Source: Combretum micranthum
Lineage: Eukaryota > Streptophyta > Magnoliopsida > Myrtales > Combretaceae
Assembly: GCA_024138025.1 (NCBI GenBank)
Contig: JAMXBD010004350.1
Coordinates: 1 to 64,000, forward strand
Direction: 5' to 3'
DNA: 64,000 nt
Notes under the pieces: model-generated
The model's input: only the letters and a program-made list of their open reading frames with translations
Told to the model about the DNA's origin: nothing
The model's database searches: none
Part shown: piece after piece, positions 25,747-37,869 of the stretch
Layout of the letters: each line of letters starts with the position of its first letter
Numbering within the stretch: position 1 is the first letter of the stretch
Position numbers and translations under genes: made by a program

Positions 25747-25980
25747 TGTAAGAGTTGTACTATGGGCTGTTGGTGGAGGCTTATATGTATGTAAAAAGGG
25801 TGAAGCCTCGCCCATATGGGATATCCTTCACGCTGTGAGTACGGGGGGGAGAATGCCTTAAAGATTAGAGGCGGCCAAGCCCTGGGAAAGCAGTAACACT
25901 GAGGACCCCATGTGCTACCAGCTCCACCCTTTTTACATACATATAAGCCTCCACTAACAACCCATAGTACAACTCTTACA
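25747..25980 (+). mobile_element. Foldback MITE copy, 234 bp (left border of the inversion)
   Basis: It starts TGTAAGAGTTGTACTATGGG and ends with the reverse complement, giving ~56-bp terminal inverted repeats that end in AAAAAGGGTG. The GC-richer core includes GCCTCGCCCA and AGAGGCGGCCAAGCCCTGGG. Flanks do not match each other: TAATA on the left, TTTAA on the right. They match the flanks of the copy at 30627-30860 once the segment between is inverted. TG...CA ends and 5-bp TSDs could also suggest a tiny LTR-related element, but the long inverted ends favour a foldback MITE. Confidence 0.85.
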
Positions 25981-26039
25981 TTTAAATATATAGATTAGTT
26001 CATAGTAATATAAGTTTGTTTAAAAATATCATATTGGTA

Positions 26040-26550
26040 AATTTTTTACCTATTTCGAACCCGTTCGGATACAGACTTCGAAAAGCGTGTCCGAGGCTCG
26101 AGATATCAAAAATATATCAATAGTACCGTTAGACTCGTAATTTCATAAGATTTTTAAATATATAAGTTATATAATTTTTCGGATTATAAAATTTACAGTT
26201 ATAACCTTTTTATCGTATTTCCATTATTACCGGTAATTGATTAGTCTTTTGCACTATTCATTTTTATTTCATTACAAAATTTTATTATTCTTATAAAGTC
26301 TTATATTTTTAGATAAATATTTTATATGTTATAGAAAATTTTGTTTTTCTAAAGTTTAGTTCGTTTCGGGTCTTTACGGGATCAAATTCTATTTAAGACC
26401 CGATACTAAAAATAAAATAAATTAATTTAATAATTGAAAAATATTTTAAGAGTATTTTTATTCTCATAAAAAAAATTTTAGAATTTTTCGGGTTATAAAA
26501 ATATTATTTATAGCCCATATTCGCGTATTTTGATCGTACCGGTAACATAT
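26040..26550 (+). repeat. Duplicated U3 module in the inverted LTR segment
   Basis: Two similar modules run 26040-26240 and about 26350-26550. Each has a TTCGGGT- or GTTCGGAT-type start, a long A/T run, AATTTTTCGG(A/G)TTATAAAA, a TATCG- or TTCGCG-type word, and a final TACCGGTAA. Other LTRs here have this module once. Confidence 0.5.
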
Positions 26551-27930
26551 TTGTTAAATTACTAAAATAATTCAAATAATTATTTAATTTTAAATATGAA
26601 AAATCTACTACAAATATTTTGAATAAATTTTCTAATTTTATTTTATTTTATTAATAAAGTACTTTTACAACCCATACCTTCAAGTACACCTTATACATAT
26701 CACTTCCTTTTCACTTCAATCTTTCTACACAATATTCCACACTTCATGGCAGATTTTTGACCTTCTTTATGGCTGCCATTGTCCTTTATTTATTCCCATT
26801 TTGACTAAAAATAAATATAATTCAAGCCTTCTTCAAAAAGTTACATTACACATTAATTATACAATTAAATTTTGAGTCAAATTTTACAAAACACTCTCTC
26901 TCCTCTCCTCACAATTCACGTGCAGCATGCTCTATATTGCTGCCCTTGTTTTATTTTTTTCCCTTTCATTTAATACAATTCTATCTCCATTTAATGCCTC
27001 TTTATTATTTCCTTTCATTTCCTTTTGAAACCCTCTCTCTTTTCCTCTCTTTCTTTCTTCTTCTTGTTCATGATTCTTCAATAAACAAGCTGCCCCCTTC
27101 TTCTTCCATGGCTTCCACACCTATTTCTTAAAGATTTCTAAGCAAATCTTCTTTCCAAAGCTCCATAGGTGATATAGGTAAAGTGTAATGAAGGTTTCAT
27201 GCATCAAATGACCTTCCATAGGCTTAAAAGCTTAGGATGATGATGCCAATAATGAAACACTCCTTTTCTCCACTTTTATTATCTTGTATTTCAATTATTT
27301 TCTTGTTTAAAGTTGATATATTTTGTAGATTTAAATTTTTGTAGCTTTGATTTTGTTTATGCCATAGATCTTGTTATTTAAGTTGTTATATTTGTTATTT
27401 CTTATGATTTATGCATAGATCTATCATCCACATATTCATCTTAGTGATTCATCCATTTATAACTAGTTTAAAAGACTAGATCTAGTGTTTTGAGTTCATA
27501 AATGCATTAGACCTTTGTTTATGTTCATGAACAACTTGCTATAATATGATGATGGTAGGAAAGTTATAGGAAACTCAAGATCTATTTTATTTTCAAGCAA
27601 AATGATTTTTGAAAATTCGGATGAAAATGGACCATATTTAGAAAAGTGATTTTTCAACTTCAAAATGTGTATTTTTCATTTAAAATGAAGGGCTTAGGGT
27701 ATAGAAAACATAAATGAATGATTTTGAAAAGTAAAGTTTAGATCTATGAGTTTATAGTTCATTACCATGGGTTTCTTTTAGATGTATGTTCATATTATGT
27801 GTAGATCTTAGATTCGAACTTGAACAAAATTTGTGAAATTCGCATTTTGGCAAGACCCCCATTTAAAAACCACTTTCCAAGTGTCAAAATGTAATTTTTA
27901 CTTAAGAAAATGAAGGCTTAATTATGTATA

Positions 27931-29113
27931 TGTAAGAGTTGTACTATAGGCTGTTGGTGGAGGCTTATATGTATGTAAAAAGGGTGAAGCCTCGCCCATG
28001 TGGGATATCCTTCACGCTGTGAGTACTGGGGGGAGAATGCCTTAAAGATTAGAGGCGGCCAAGCCCTGGGAAAGCAGTAACGCTGAGGACCCCATGTGCT
28101 ACCAGCTCCACCCTTTTTACATACATATAAGCCTCCACCAACAGCCCATAGTACAACTCTTATATGTATATGTAAGAGTTGTACTATGGGCTGTTGGTGG
28201 AGGCTTATATGTATGTAAAAAGGGTGAAGCCTCGCCCATGTGGGATATCTTTCACGCTGTGAGTACTGGGGGGAGAATGCCTTAAAGATTAGAGGCGGCC
28301 AAGCCCTGGGAAAGCAGTAACGCTAAGGACCCCATGTGCTACCAGCTCCACCCTTTTTACATACATATAAGCCTCCACCAACAGCCCATAGTACAACTCT
28401 TACATATACATATAAGAGTTGTACTATGGGCTGTTGGTGGAGGCTTATATGTATGTAAAAAGGGTGAAGCCTCGCCCATGTAGGATATCCTTCACGCTGT
28501 GAGTACTAGGGGAGAATGCCTTAAAGATTAGAGGCGGCCAAGCCTTGGGAAAGCAGTAACGCTGAGGACCACATGTGCTACCAGCTCTACCCTTTTTACA
28601 TACATATAAGCCTCCACCAACAGCCCATAGTACAACTCTTACATATACATATAAGAGTTGTACTATGGGCTGTTGGTGGAGGCTTATATGTATGTAAAAG
28701 GGTGAAGCCACGCTCATGTGGGATATCCTTCACGCTGTGAGTACTGGGGGGAGAATGCCTTAAAGATTAGAGGCGGCCAAGCCCTGGGAAAGCAGTAACG
28801 CTGAGGACCCCATGTGCTACCAGCTCCATCCTTTTTACATACATATAAGCGTCCACCAACAGCCCATAGTACAACTCTTATGTAAGAGTTGTACTATGAG
28901 CTGTTGGTGGAGGCTTATATGTATGTAAAAGGGTGAAGCCTCGCCCATGTGGGATATCCTTCACACTGTGAGTACTGGGGGGAGAATGCCTTAAAGATTA
29001 GAGGCGGCCAAGCCCTGAGAAAGCAGTAACGCTGAGGACCCCATGTGCTACCAGCTCCAACCTTTTTACATACATATAAGCCTCCACCAACAGCCCATAG
29101 TACAACTCTTACA
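27931..29113 (+). repeat. Tandem array of five MITE units
   Basis: Five head-to-tail copies of the 234-bp MITE: 27931-28164, 28171-28404, 28411-28643, 28650-28880 and 28881-29113. The array as a whole is flanked by GTATA (27926-27930 and 29114-29118), so one original insertion was amplified in place. Spacers are TGTATA between units 1-2 and TATACA between 2-3 and 3-4 (its reverse complement); units 4 and 5 share their ends with no spacer. Unit cores all point the same way. Open frames across the array have no protein meaning. Confidence 0.9.
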
Positions 29114-30368
29114 GTATATCATCAAGACTTCTTTTTACAAGAATCAAAAGTGATTTCCAAAAGTTATATTCAAAATAAAAATTTTATTTTCGGATTTTGG
29201 CCAAAGCCTATTTTAAAAACATGTTTTCCAACTCAAAAATGAAGTTTTTATTTAAGAAAGGAAAGGCTCTTAGGATAGGATATGTAAGGAATGGATTTTC
29301 ATCAGCTTAGATAGATTTTACCAAAAGATATAACCAAAAATGAATTTCGTAAATTCGGATCCAACCAAGACCAATTTTTAGAACCCATGTATCGGCTCCA
29401 AAACTCATGTTTTATGTGAAAAATGAAGTATATAGATAATAGATATCATTAAGCAATGATTTTTACAAGTTAAAATGAGTTTAGGCATGTGTAAGGTGTT
29501 AAACAAGTAATGGAATTAAAATGAAAAATTTTGAGTTAGTGATCAATTGTCAAATTCGTAATTTGAGATGATGCATAAGTAATCACTTAGTATTTGAGCT
29601 CAAATTGCAAGTTTTATGTGTTAAATGAAGTCCTTAGGTAATTGATATGGTAAAGCCTTAAATTTTAATGCTTTAAACAAGTTTTCCCCAAATGAATCAT
29701 TCAAAAAGTGGATTTTCTACAATTCGGATTTTTGAGTAAATCATATTGGAAAACATATTTACAAAGTGTAAAATGGAAATTTTTATGTAGAAATGAAGGT
29801 CATAAGTAATATATGTATGAAGACTCAATTTTAACAAAAATAATTATATTTTCTTAAGTAATAAATCCAAAACAAATGGAAATAATCAAAGTTAGAAAAC
29901 TAGATTTTGCAAAAAGTAGTTATAGTTGAAGTCTTGCAAAATAAAGAGTTCCAAAATTTTCTTTTACCAAAAATCATCAAGACCATGCATACATTAAACT
30001 CGTCTCATGTCATTCATGTTAGAAAATCATTCATATTGTATGTATAGCTAATTTATATAGTAGGAACATTACAAACATTTACAAAACTAATTTTCGAAAT
30101 TGAAATTGTTGCTGCCCTAATCTGATCCGAACTTTTCGAAGCTTCGAAGTTTTCAAAACTTGAAAATAATATTAGAAATAGATAGATCTTTCGAAGTAGA
30201 TAGAAATCGATATATAATTTGCGAGATTCCGAGTTAAAATGACTAAGTTATAACCGTTTTAAGTTGGAATTCCCGCTTAGGACGAGAATTACGAATTTGA
30301 TAATTCGTATAAGATCGTTTAGATTAGTTTGAGTTGAAATACTTATTAGAGTATTCCTTCCTTTTTAG

Positions 30369-30438
30369 GAGATCCCGTGATCGACGATTCACTGCCATCG
30401 AATTATTATTACTAGAAGACCGGTGATCCAATGGCCAA
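30369..30438 (+). other. LTR mini-exon (copy in the inverted segment)
   Basis: Acceptor TCCTTTTTAG, frame DPVIDDSLPSNYYY ending at TAG 30413-30415, then ATG 30431-30433 (ATGGCCAA) directly before GTGAGT. Length is 70 nt. Its plus orientation is due to the inversion. Confidence 0.5.
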
Positions 30439-30626
30439 GTGAGTTTTCTCCTTGTTTTGTTACTTTGATTGTGCTTGTAGTTAGTTGCATTAGAATTATA
30501 GGAACAAGATAAAAATCGATACGAATGGGGATGGGATATATGATGAGGCTGTGATGATTGTATGCCAAAGAATACTAAAGCATATCGAAACCACGATTTG
30601 ATTTGATAACCGCCCTATTCATATTA

Positions 30627-30860
30627 TGTAAGAGTTGTACTATGGGCTGTTGGTGGAGGCTTATATGTATGTAAAAAGGGTGGAGCTGGTAGCACATGGG
30701 GTCCTTAGCGTTACTGCTTTCCCAGGGCTTGGCCGCCTCTAATCTTTAAGGCATTCTCCCCCCAGTACTCACAGCGTGAAGGATATCCCACATGGGCGAG
30801 GCTTTACCCTTTTTACATACATATAAGCCGCCACCAACAGCCCATAGTACAACTCTTACA
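30627..30860 (-). mobile_element. Foldback MITE copy, 234 bp (right border of the inversion)
   Basis: Same family as 25747-25980 but opposite core orientation (GGAGCTGGTAGCACATGGGG comes first on plus). Flanks are TATTA on the left and TTAAA on the right. TATTA is the reverse complement of the left flank of copy 25747-25980, and TTAAA the reverse complement of its right flank. Confidence 0.85.
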
Positions 30861-31761
30861 TTAAACTACATCTCGGCCTCTAGGGTTAGGGGCGCTAGAT
30901 TGCCGGACTTACACTATTGTATTCCGATAGGGTTTCCAGGTGATTTTCCGTTTTAGACCTTTGCCAATTTGAAACTGATATTTGTGTTTATACAACATAT
31001 TTAATTTGAGAAATTTATTTTAAATTTTATTTTTGTAAGTATTTAATATCTCTTAATGTTTTCGGAATTCTTGAATTGAGTTATATTTTCGAAAGTCAAT
31101 CGTTATTTGCTTTTTTAATAATTTGTTTTTGAGCTTTATATTACTCGTTTTTATAAGTCGGAGTTAAATATGGAATTTTTTGTACGTTGTGGTTTTGAAT
31201 TTGAAGACCACTGAGTTCTTATTTTATTGTTTAAAGATTTTCATTTTTCAAGATTAAGAAGTTTTGAATTCGTTCGTGATTTAGGACTTATCGAAATTCG
31301 GTTTTAATTTGAGTGATTTTTAGGGTTTATTTTCGAAGTTCATCTTGGAATTATTTACTGAAATTTTCCAGGGCTTACATATATGTCCTCCTCCTCGATT
31401 CATAAACAAAGGAAATACCCAAAATGAGTATTTCATGAATTTCTAGTCAAAACTTCTAACTCTATTTTCTAGTTACAGTAAAATTCGTATATGTGGAAAT
31501 TCCAACTTAAAATAGCCATAACTTATTCATTTTAACTCGAATTTCGCATATAATATACGGTTTTCTACCTATTCGAAAAGATCTATCCGTTTCTAAGGTT
31601 ATTCTTATTAAAAAAAAGTTGTTTTGGTCCTGAAATCGTAGGGTTCAAATTCACCACGAAAATTCTAGTTTTCAAACTTAAATTTGCAAACTTTTCTTTA
31701 TTCAAAAATACTTGTACCAAAATATAGATATTATTATAGTTGAAAAAAACCTTTCGAATAT

Positions 31762-31779
31762 ATATATATATATATATAT
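31762..31779. repeat. (TA)n microsatellite
   Basis: A run of about nine TA units. A similar run lies at 327-345. Confidence 0.7.
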
Positions 31780-34307
31780 GACTCATACCATATGCATGGA
31801 TTTAATGAATTTGTCTCAACAATGATTTTTGGTAAAAGTAATGTTTTCTAGAAATTGGAAAAGTGAAACTTTAAAAATTTCCACTTAGCTTGTTGGAAAA
31901 TTTCTTAAATTATTTTAAGTGAGTATTTTTCCCTTTTAATTCTATTTCCTTAGTCTTTCAAATTTCTTTAAAAAAATGATTTTTGTCTTTCTATGTTTCT
32001 TATAACTTAATTTCTAGAGATTGAGAGGGTAGTTTTTAAATACTATTTGAGAGTAGTTAAAATTTATCAAGCTTTACATTTTCTCAACCTTTCCTAAAGT
32101 TTATTTCATTTAATTAAAATGATTTCCTAAGTTGTTTACTAACTTTATTCCTTAAGAATATTTTATCCTTATAAAAGAAATATTCTTGGTGATTTGTCAA
32201 ACTAGTCTATTCTTCATATTCTAGAGTATTTGGAAACTTTCTTAATGAAGTTTAGTAAACTTTTGTCAACCAAGAATTTGAAATTTTAATTTTTAAAGAA
32301 AACTTTTTCACTTTATGGTTTTGATAGTATATGTATGATATATCTACTTTAAGCATTATCTAAAAATCCCTATGTTCTTTTGTTACTTAAAAACTTATGA
32401 TGAACTCCTCTAAATTTTTGGAAAAGATTTGTTAAGATAAATTTCTAAGTCTTTATGGGAAAAATCATTTCTTACATGACAAAATTTATTTTGGAAAGGA
32501 ACTCTATCTTCTTTTATTTAAGAAAACATTTCCCTCTTTATCTTGTTGAGACAATAATCAATATGGTCATGCATGATCATGAATATGTAATATGAAAATA
32601 TAAGAAAGACATAATAAGCAAGTTAATATATCAAGTATTGGGACCCTTAGCTTCATCAAGGTAATCCAGTAAAGTATTGGGAGCCTTAACTTCATCAAGG
32701 CAACCCGGGACCAAGAATAGACAAGTCCCAAAAAAAGAGAAAAAGAAAAAGAAAAGAAAAGGCAATAATAATAGCAAGGTATAGATAGTTAGTGAGCATT
32801 AGGCTCTAAAAACATATAGATATGCATATATTTAATAATATATAGGGTTACATTAGAGCATAATAACAACAATAATATCATTAATAATCAACATATATAT
32901 GAACATAATAACAATATAGTAAAATTGGAATTTCATGTATAAGAACAAAACATGAACATATTGTTACTTTTACTGCTCATATAAGTTTCAAAACAACACC
33001 ATGGTCATGCTAGTTACATGACATGAGTAAATAAAATAATAATAGGAGTTTTACCTAAAGTGTTTATGATGTAGGAAGAAGGTAGTGAATGTATGAGTAT
33101 GTGGTTAGTGAGAAAGTGTAGATGGTTTGTGTATAGAAGGAAATTTTGTGAGTATTTGGTGAAAGAAGTTTTGGTAGAGGAAAATTTTGTAGAGAGTGTT
33201 GTGGAGTGAATTTGAGAGAGATTTATTATGTGTAAAGATGGTGTGAAAGAAGTGGAGAGAGGGGGGTATTTATAGTTAAAGGTGAAGGGAAATTAGATGT
33301 AATAAAATAAATTGGAAAAGAAATTAAATTGATGGAGGAAGAGAGAGAGGGGCGCTGGCCACTTGAGAGAGGGGAGAGAGAGAGAATTATTTTTGTTATT
33401 TTGTAATAAAAAGTAATAAAGATGTGAAGTATGGTTAATGTGAAGGTGTATTGGAAATGAAAAGAGTAGAAAAGTAGGTATATAAGTAGTAAGAATAGGT
33501 TGTAAAGTAAAGTAGAAATAGATGAATAGTTATAAATAGTAGTGTAAGATAATAAATAGTAAACAAGACTAATAGTGTACCAGTAGTAAAGAAAATACAC
33601 GTATAAATGCAATATCTGTTATTTTTAGTTACCGAAATATTACAAAATTGATATTTTTGAAATCCTTGTATTATTTCGGTCCTAACGGTGTTATCGGAAT
33701 ATTTTTACTATTCTAAGCTCGGGACACGCTTTTCGAGAGATGATCACGTTTAGGTCCGAAGGACACATAAAATTCACGATCTAATATTTTTACGCTTCCT
33801 TATATAATTACAAACTATTATCACTAATTATTTCAACTCTGTTATCTAGGGCTAAAGAATAAGGGAATGTCAGATCTAAATTCTAGGGTTTGTTCTACCT
33901 TTTGTTGACCTTTAGGGTTTCCGGTTGACTTTTAATTCTAAGATTAAGCGTAAAATTAATCAAAATTTCAAGGGTTTACAGGCTCCCTTCATAATTGAAA
34001 AGTAATATATATATATATATAATTTTCTTAAATTGTATACTATGTTATTAGAGTAAAAAAGAGGGTTTTTTGTCTTCAGTGTCTTAAATTCTTATTATAT
34101 GTATTATTTAATTATAATAAAAACTGTAACTTTTTTTTAAATTAGTAACTCTCTTTAAACTACTTTTTAAAAACAACAACCGCTCCTTCCATATTTAAAA
34201 AATAAAAAAAATAAATATATAATTTTCTTAAATTGCATATAATTTTGATATGATAGGAGATATTATTTAATAATTTGGAACTTTTTTCAGTAAATTTCTA
34301 TATGCTT

Positions 34308-37300
34308 TGTCACATCCCAATAGCTTAATCAAGATAATCTCGTCGTACATTCTAAGTGAAAATAATAGTTGGTGGCCTTAACTATCATTAGTAAGGAGAA
34401 TATACAAGGTTTATCTCATTAAAACAATTTATTGACAGTTTTCAAGTGATGGCCAACATACTAAAATACAAATAATCTGAAGAAATATACTTTATCCATA
34501 CCTTTACAGTAAGATAATCTCAAATTTCCTCGCATAATCTTTAATCTTCTCATCTTCCATTCTGCTGAGACCAATCCTGATACTACTTAGAGAATCTTGT
34601 ATCTCTGTACAAAGATCTATAATGGTATAAACATAAAATCATAGCTCAATAAGTGGATACAAAAAGGGTAATTACAAATATTATAGAATAAATCACAATC
34701 ATTGTTATTATTAGAGTGAATTTTGCAGTCAATCGGGATGCCGCCACGTGATGTTGACTGGTTCATCATGAGATTAGAGAAATTAACCCCTAGGTTTCGA
34801 GGAGTTTAAACACAGATACATTTTCCATAAAACCAGGAATGTGCAATAGACCATTGTTCTCCCAAAACCATTTAGGACTATCCACAAAAGCTTATAGCCT
34901 TTATTGCAACCTCTTGTCCTATCACTTAGTTCAATAAAGGTTAGAAGAAGAAATTCCATTCTTGCCTGAACAGTTGGTTTTTATGGAAGCAAAGATGCAA
35001 AATGCAATATGCTGTGAAAGATCAGTTATTACTTTCAATATATTCTAAATAACAAATTTTTACTTAGGCGATCAAACAGATCGCTTAAACCAATACAATA
35101 GGTAAGTAAACATCCAATATCAAACAAAGTTAATCAACCACACACATTTTATAGCTAACTTACAAACATAAACAATTATAAGTTATAATGTAAATAATAT
35201 CCCTTTTCACAATCACCATATAAATGAACTACTTACAGAAAGTGTGATTTATCAGCGTTCCCCACGACACCTAATAATATCCAACAAGAAATAGCTATAC
35301 GTATCTATAGTTTCATACGTAGGTTGGCTGGTTAATTACTTTATTACTTTCCTTCTTTTTCTTGATGTAATTAGCAAGGGTAATAATTCCTAGTTTAGCT
35401 AATTAGGAATAGGGTACAATTATAGGATATATTAGGATGTATTTTAATGGGGTTTAAATAAAACATAATTTAAGTACTAATTATAGTTTTATATTGGCTT
35501 TTTTTGAATAATTAACTTATAATTGAGGGTCTATTATATTATAGGTGAAATAGTAGGACAAGTAAGGTTAACATCTAAACTTAGTAATTTTTTTGCAAAG
35601 TTTAAAGTGAACTAAAAGACTTTAACTTTACGATGATTATTTTACTTAACTCTAGAATATTAGAAAATTTATTAAAAATAGCGAACATGTTATGAAAATT
35701 CTAGGATAACTATGGAATATTGATAAAACTATATAGAATTTACCTCTTTTCGTAACACCCCTTATAATTACCAGTAATTGAGAGTAAGTAGATATATATT
35801 AACCAAGTTGTTATAAATATTAAATATTAATTTCTTTTAGGCTATTGTAGGGTCTAGTTATTAAGTATTTGTGTCCCTATATATAATATGTACTATAGAA
35901 GCAATAGTTAAAAGATTAATTATAGTTAAATATAAGTTTTATGAATATTTGATATTGATAATACAACTAATTTTATCATTTTCTTTGTACTAGGCTTAGC
36001 TAGATTAATAAACCCTAAAGGAGATAAATAGTTTAAGCTAATCTAAGGTCATTATATCTTAAGTATCTATTATAAGTTCTTTGATAATATATTTTAAAAG
36101 TAGTAAATCACCAGGGTAGTTTAGTTAGAGCTTAAAGTTATATATAGCCATTTATAAGGTAATTAGTTTATAATAAATAGCGTAATTATAAAAAAATAGT
36201 AATATATGTTGTAATTTGATTAAGCTAGTATCTAAGCTTAATAATAAATATTTTTATTTTATTTTATTTATTAAATTCAGTTGAAATAATTAAACAGTGT
36301 AGACATAAATCCTTTAAAATCCTAGGGCTTAATCCTAGCAGCATCTGATGGATCCTTATGGAGAATACTTCATTATTATTATCATTATAATTTGACTTAT
36401 TCTTACTTACATATGTACTAATACTAAGAGCAAGGGCATAACAAAGGGCAAGAAATTGAATGTTTTCATCCCATATGATTATATAAGTCTACCTACTTGT
36501 TTTATTCGCTTTTCCTTTCCATATCTTAACAACAAATTTAGCATGAAGAGAATAATATACTTAAAATATGCTATCATTTTCCTAGTTTTGGTTTCCTTTA
36601 ATAATTCCCTCTGTAGTAACATATAGAGGACAAGATATGTAGAAAGGAAAGTTCTGAAAGGGAAGTAAAGTTATTAATTCTTACTAGTTTCCACGTGGTG
36701 TACAGGCACACACATATATGTATAGATTGCAAAAATATTAATTATTATTATTATTATTATTATTTCTTTCTTTAATTAGGATCATAAAATCCAATTATTG
36801 CCATTTAGAATTTTTATGATTGGAGTATCATATTGAATTATAGTTTTTATAACATAACTACAGTTTATATCAAAAAGAAGAGCTATAAAAGAATTTTACC
36901 TTAGGTTGATACGTGCTATGAATAGATTAAAACTCCAAACTTATTGGTCTCTCTTGTGCTACGAAAAGATACGTGAAGGAAGCTGGAACAGAATAAAGAC
37001 CTATAATGTATATTTCTCTCATTTTGTTTTTCCTATTAATATTTCTAACTCTTGGTATTTGTATAACTTGCTATGAGAACATAAGTAATAATTACTTTTA
37101 CTCATAGCTCAACAACGAGACAAAGCCACTGCACGTTTTGCAACTATTGTTACTTTGTTCATGATATATTAAGTTATGATGTTGACAACTGCTATCTAAT
37201 ATTTCCCTTACTTCCCACGTAGTCTCACTACTTTTGGTAAGCTATCACCACGCTTAAAAAAGAATTATCCAACATTTAGCAAATCCATAACCAAGGGACA

Positions 37301-37730
37301 ACTAATAATCCAGTTGTCAACCCATTGATCCATGAAAGATCTTTAGACAAGTATGTTATATATATAATCATATTCCTATAATATTTAGTTTGGTAATATA
37401 TGAACATATGTACCAAGGTTTGATGTAGCTAATACCACTATGATTTGTCATATTTTAAAGCCTTTAACTTTGAGTCTCCAATAAATAGCATCACACAACC
37501 ACTAATTATATTAATTGTTTTGCCAAAACGCGAAGTCTTGTATTTAACACTAAATCCCATATGTTACTTTAAATTTGGCAACGTTGATTCAATCCCTAAA
37601 TTTAATAGCTCAATAGAAACTACTACAAAATCTAATTACAAGCATAGAATAACCTTTTTTTTTTTTTCCTTCTCCCTAGACCAACACCAAGCTTCCTAAA
37701 CTAGTAACATGATTAAAGCTGGATGTTACA
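34308..37730 (-). mobile_element. Solo LTR of another family, 3423 bp, minus strand
   Basis: On plus it begins TGTCACATCCCAATAG and ends AGCTGGATGTTACA; on minus it reads TGTAACATCC...GGGATGTGACA. Flanks are TGCTT (34303-34307) and TGTTT (37731-37735), a 4/5 TSD. Joining the flanks restores the order seen in Helitron-like copy 1 near 19060-19085. Apart from the TG...CA ends it lacks the modules of the other long LTRs (no ACCGGT block, no mini-exon seen). It includes an (ATT)n run near 36739. No gag or pol was found, and the plus-strand frame 37445-37699 shows no domain. Confidence 0.75.
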
Positions 37731-37869
37731 TGTTTTTTTGTCTTACTTCTCTTTACATTCGTAAAAATGAATTCAACGAATATTTAAATGTGAAATTTTT
37801 TTCTTAACACACGCATTGCAAGTACATCGACCACTAATAAAAACCATAAGAAGAAACCAAAGAAGATAC

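Larger units (their letters stand above)
25747..30860. other. Inverted segment bounded by two inverted MITEs
   Basis: Flipping 25981-30626 restores one continuous minus-strand LTR. It also gives both MITEs perfect 5-bp TSDs, TTTAA and TATTA. This is the expected product of recombination between inverted repeats. Confidence 0.82.
24851..31379 (-). mobile_element. Minus-strand solo LTR whose middle is inverted between two MITEs
   Basis: On plus it begins TGTCACGCCCCGAAGGG and ends CCAGGGCTTACA, flanked by TATAC (24846-24850) and TATAT (31380-31384), a 4/5 TSD. The outer parts 24851-25746 and 30861-31379 are the 3' and 5' ends of a minus-strand LTR. The part between, 25981-30626, is LTR sequence in plus orientation: U3 block, leader, conserved block and mini-exon read left to right. 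The junctions fall exactly on two oppositely oriented MITEs, so the middle was flipped. Without MITEs the LTR is about 4.86 kb, longer than its relatives, partly because of a duplicated U3 module. Confidence 0.88.
20230..33980 (-). mobile_element. Minus-strand solo LTR (about 3.7 kb after removing nested elements), perfect TSD
   Basis: On plus it begins TGTCACGCCCC and ends AGGGTTTACA, flanked by GGCTC at 20225-20229 and 33981-33985. Read on minus it starts TGTAAACCCT and ends GGGGCGTGACA. Own sequence is 20230-21044, 24540-24850 and 31385-33980. Minus-strand features are a TATA box (CTATAAATACCCCCC near 33266-33280), the AAATTCCGAGTTAAAATGA-type block (near 31530) and a mini-exon split by the insertion at 24851-31379: joined across the gap, its end reads YYPKDYFD before a stop, then ATGACCGA before GTTAGT. 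There is no coding sequence. Confidence 0.9.
20041..37838 (+). mobile_element. Helitron-like AT-rich element copy 2, split by two LTR insertions
   Basis: Pieces are about 20041-20229, 33986-34307 and 37736-37838. They carry the same repeat words as copy 1 (ATTAAAGTAAAAATGAGGGG near 20087; GAGTAAAAAAGAGGG near 34052) and the same terminal ~110 bp, from TCTTACTTCTCTTTACA to ACATCGACCACTAA before T. Joining across the LTRs at 20230-33980 and 34308-37730 restores the copy-1 order. The right end directly abuts exon-7 flanking sequence of the duplicated host gene, so this element truncates or borders that gene copy. Confidence 0.45.

Noticed and set aside
25747..25980. MITE as a Cassandra-type TRIM carrying a 5S rRNA promoter
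   Set aside because: The core does not match the 5S internal control region as I know it, and the long inverted ends fit a foldback MITE better.
28094..28717. Open frames with near-identical peptides (YIHISLHQQPIVQLLY)
   Set aside because: They are translations of MITE inverted ends in the tandem array, not proteins.
27931..29113. CRISPR-like array because of regular repeats
   Set aside because: Units are 234 bp with inverted ends and 0-6-bp spacers in a plant transposon nest; there are no cas genes.
33226..33612. 128-codon Tyr/Leu/Ser-rich frame that looks like a membrane protein
   Set aside because: Reverse reading of an LTR promoter zone; hydrophobicity comes from T-rich DNA.
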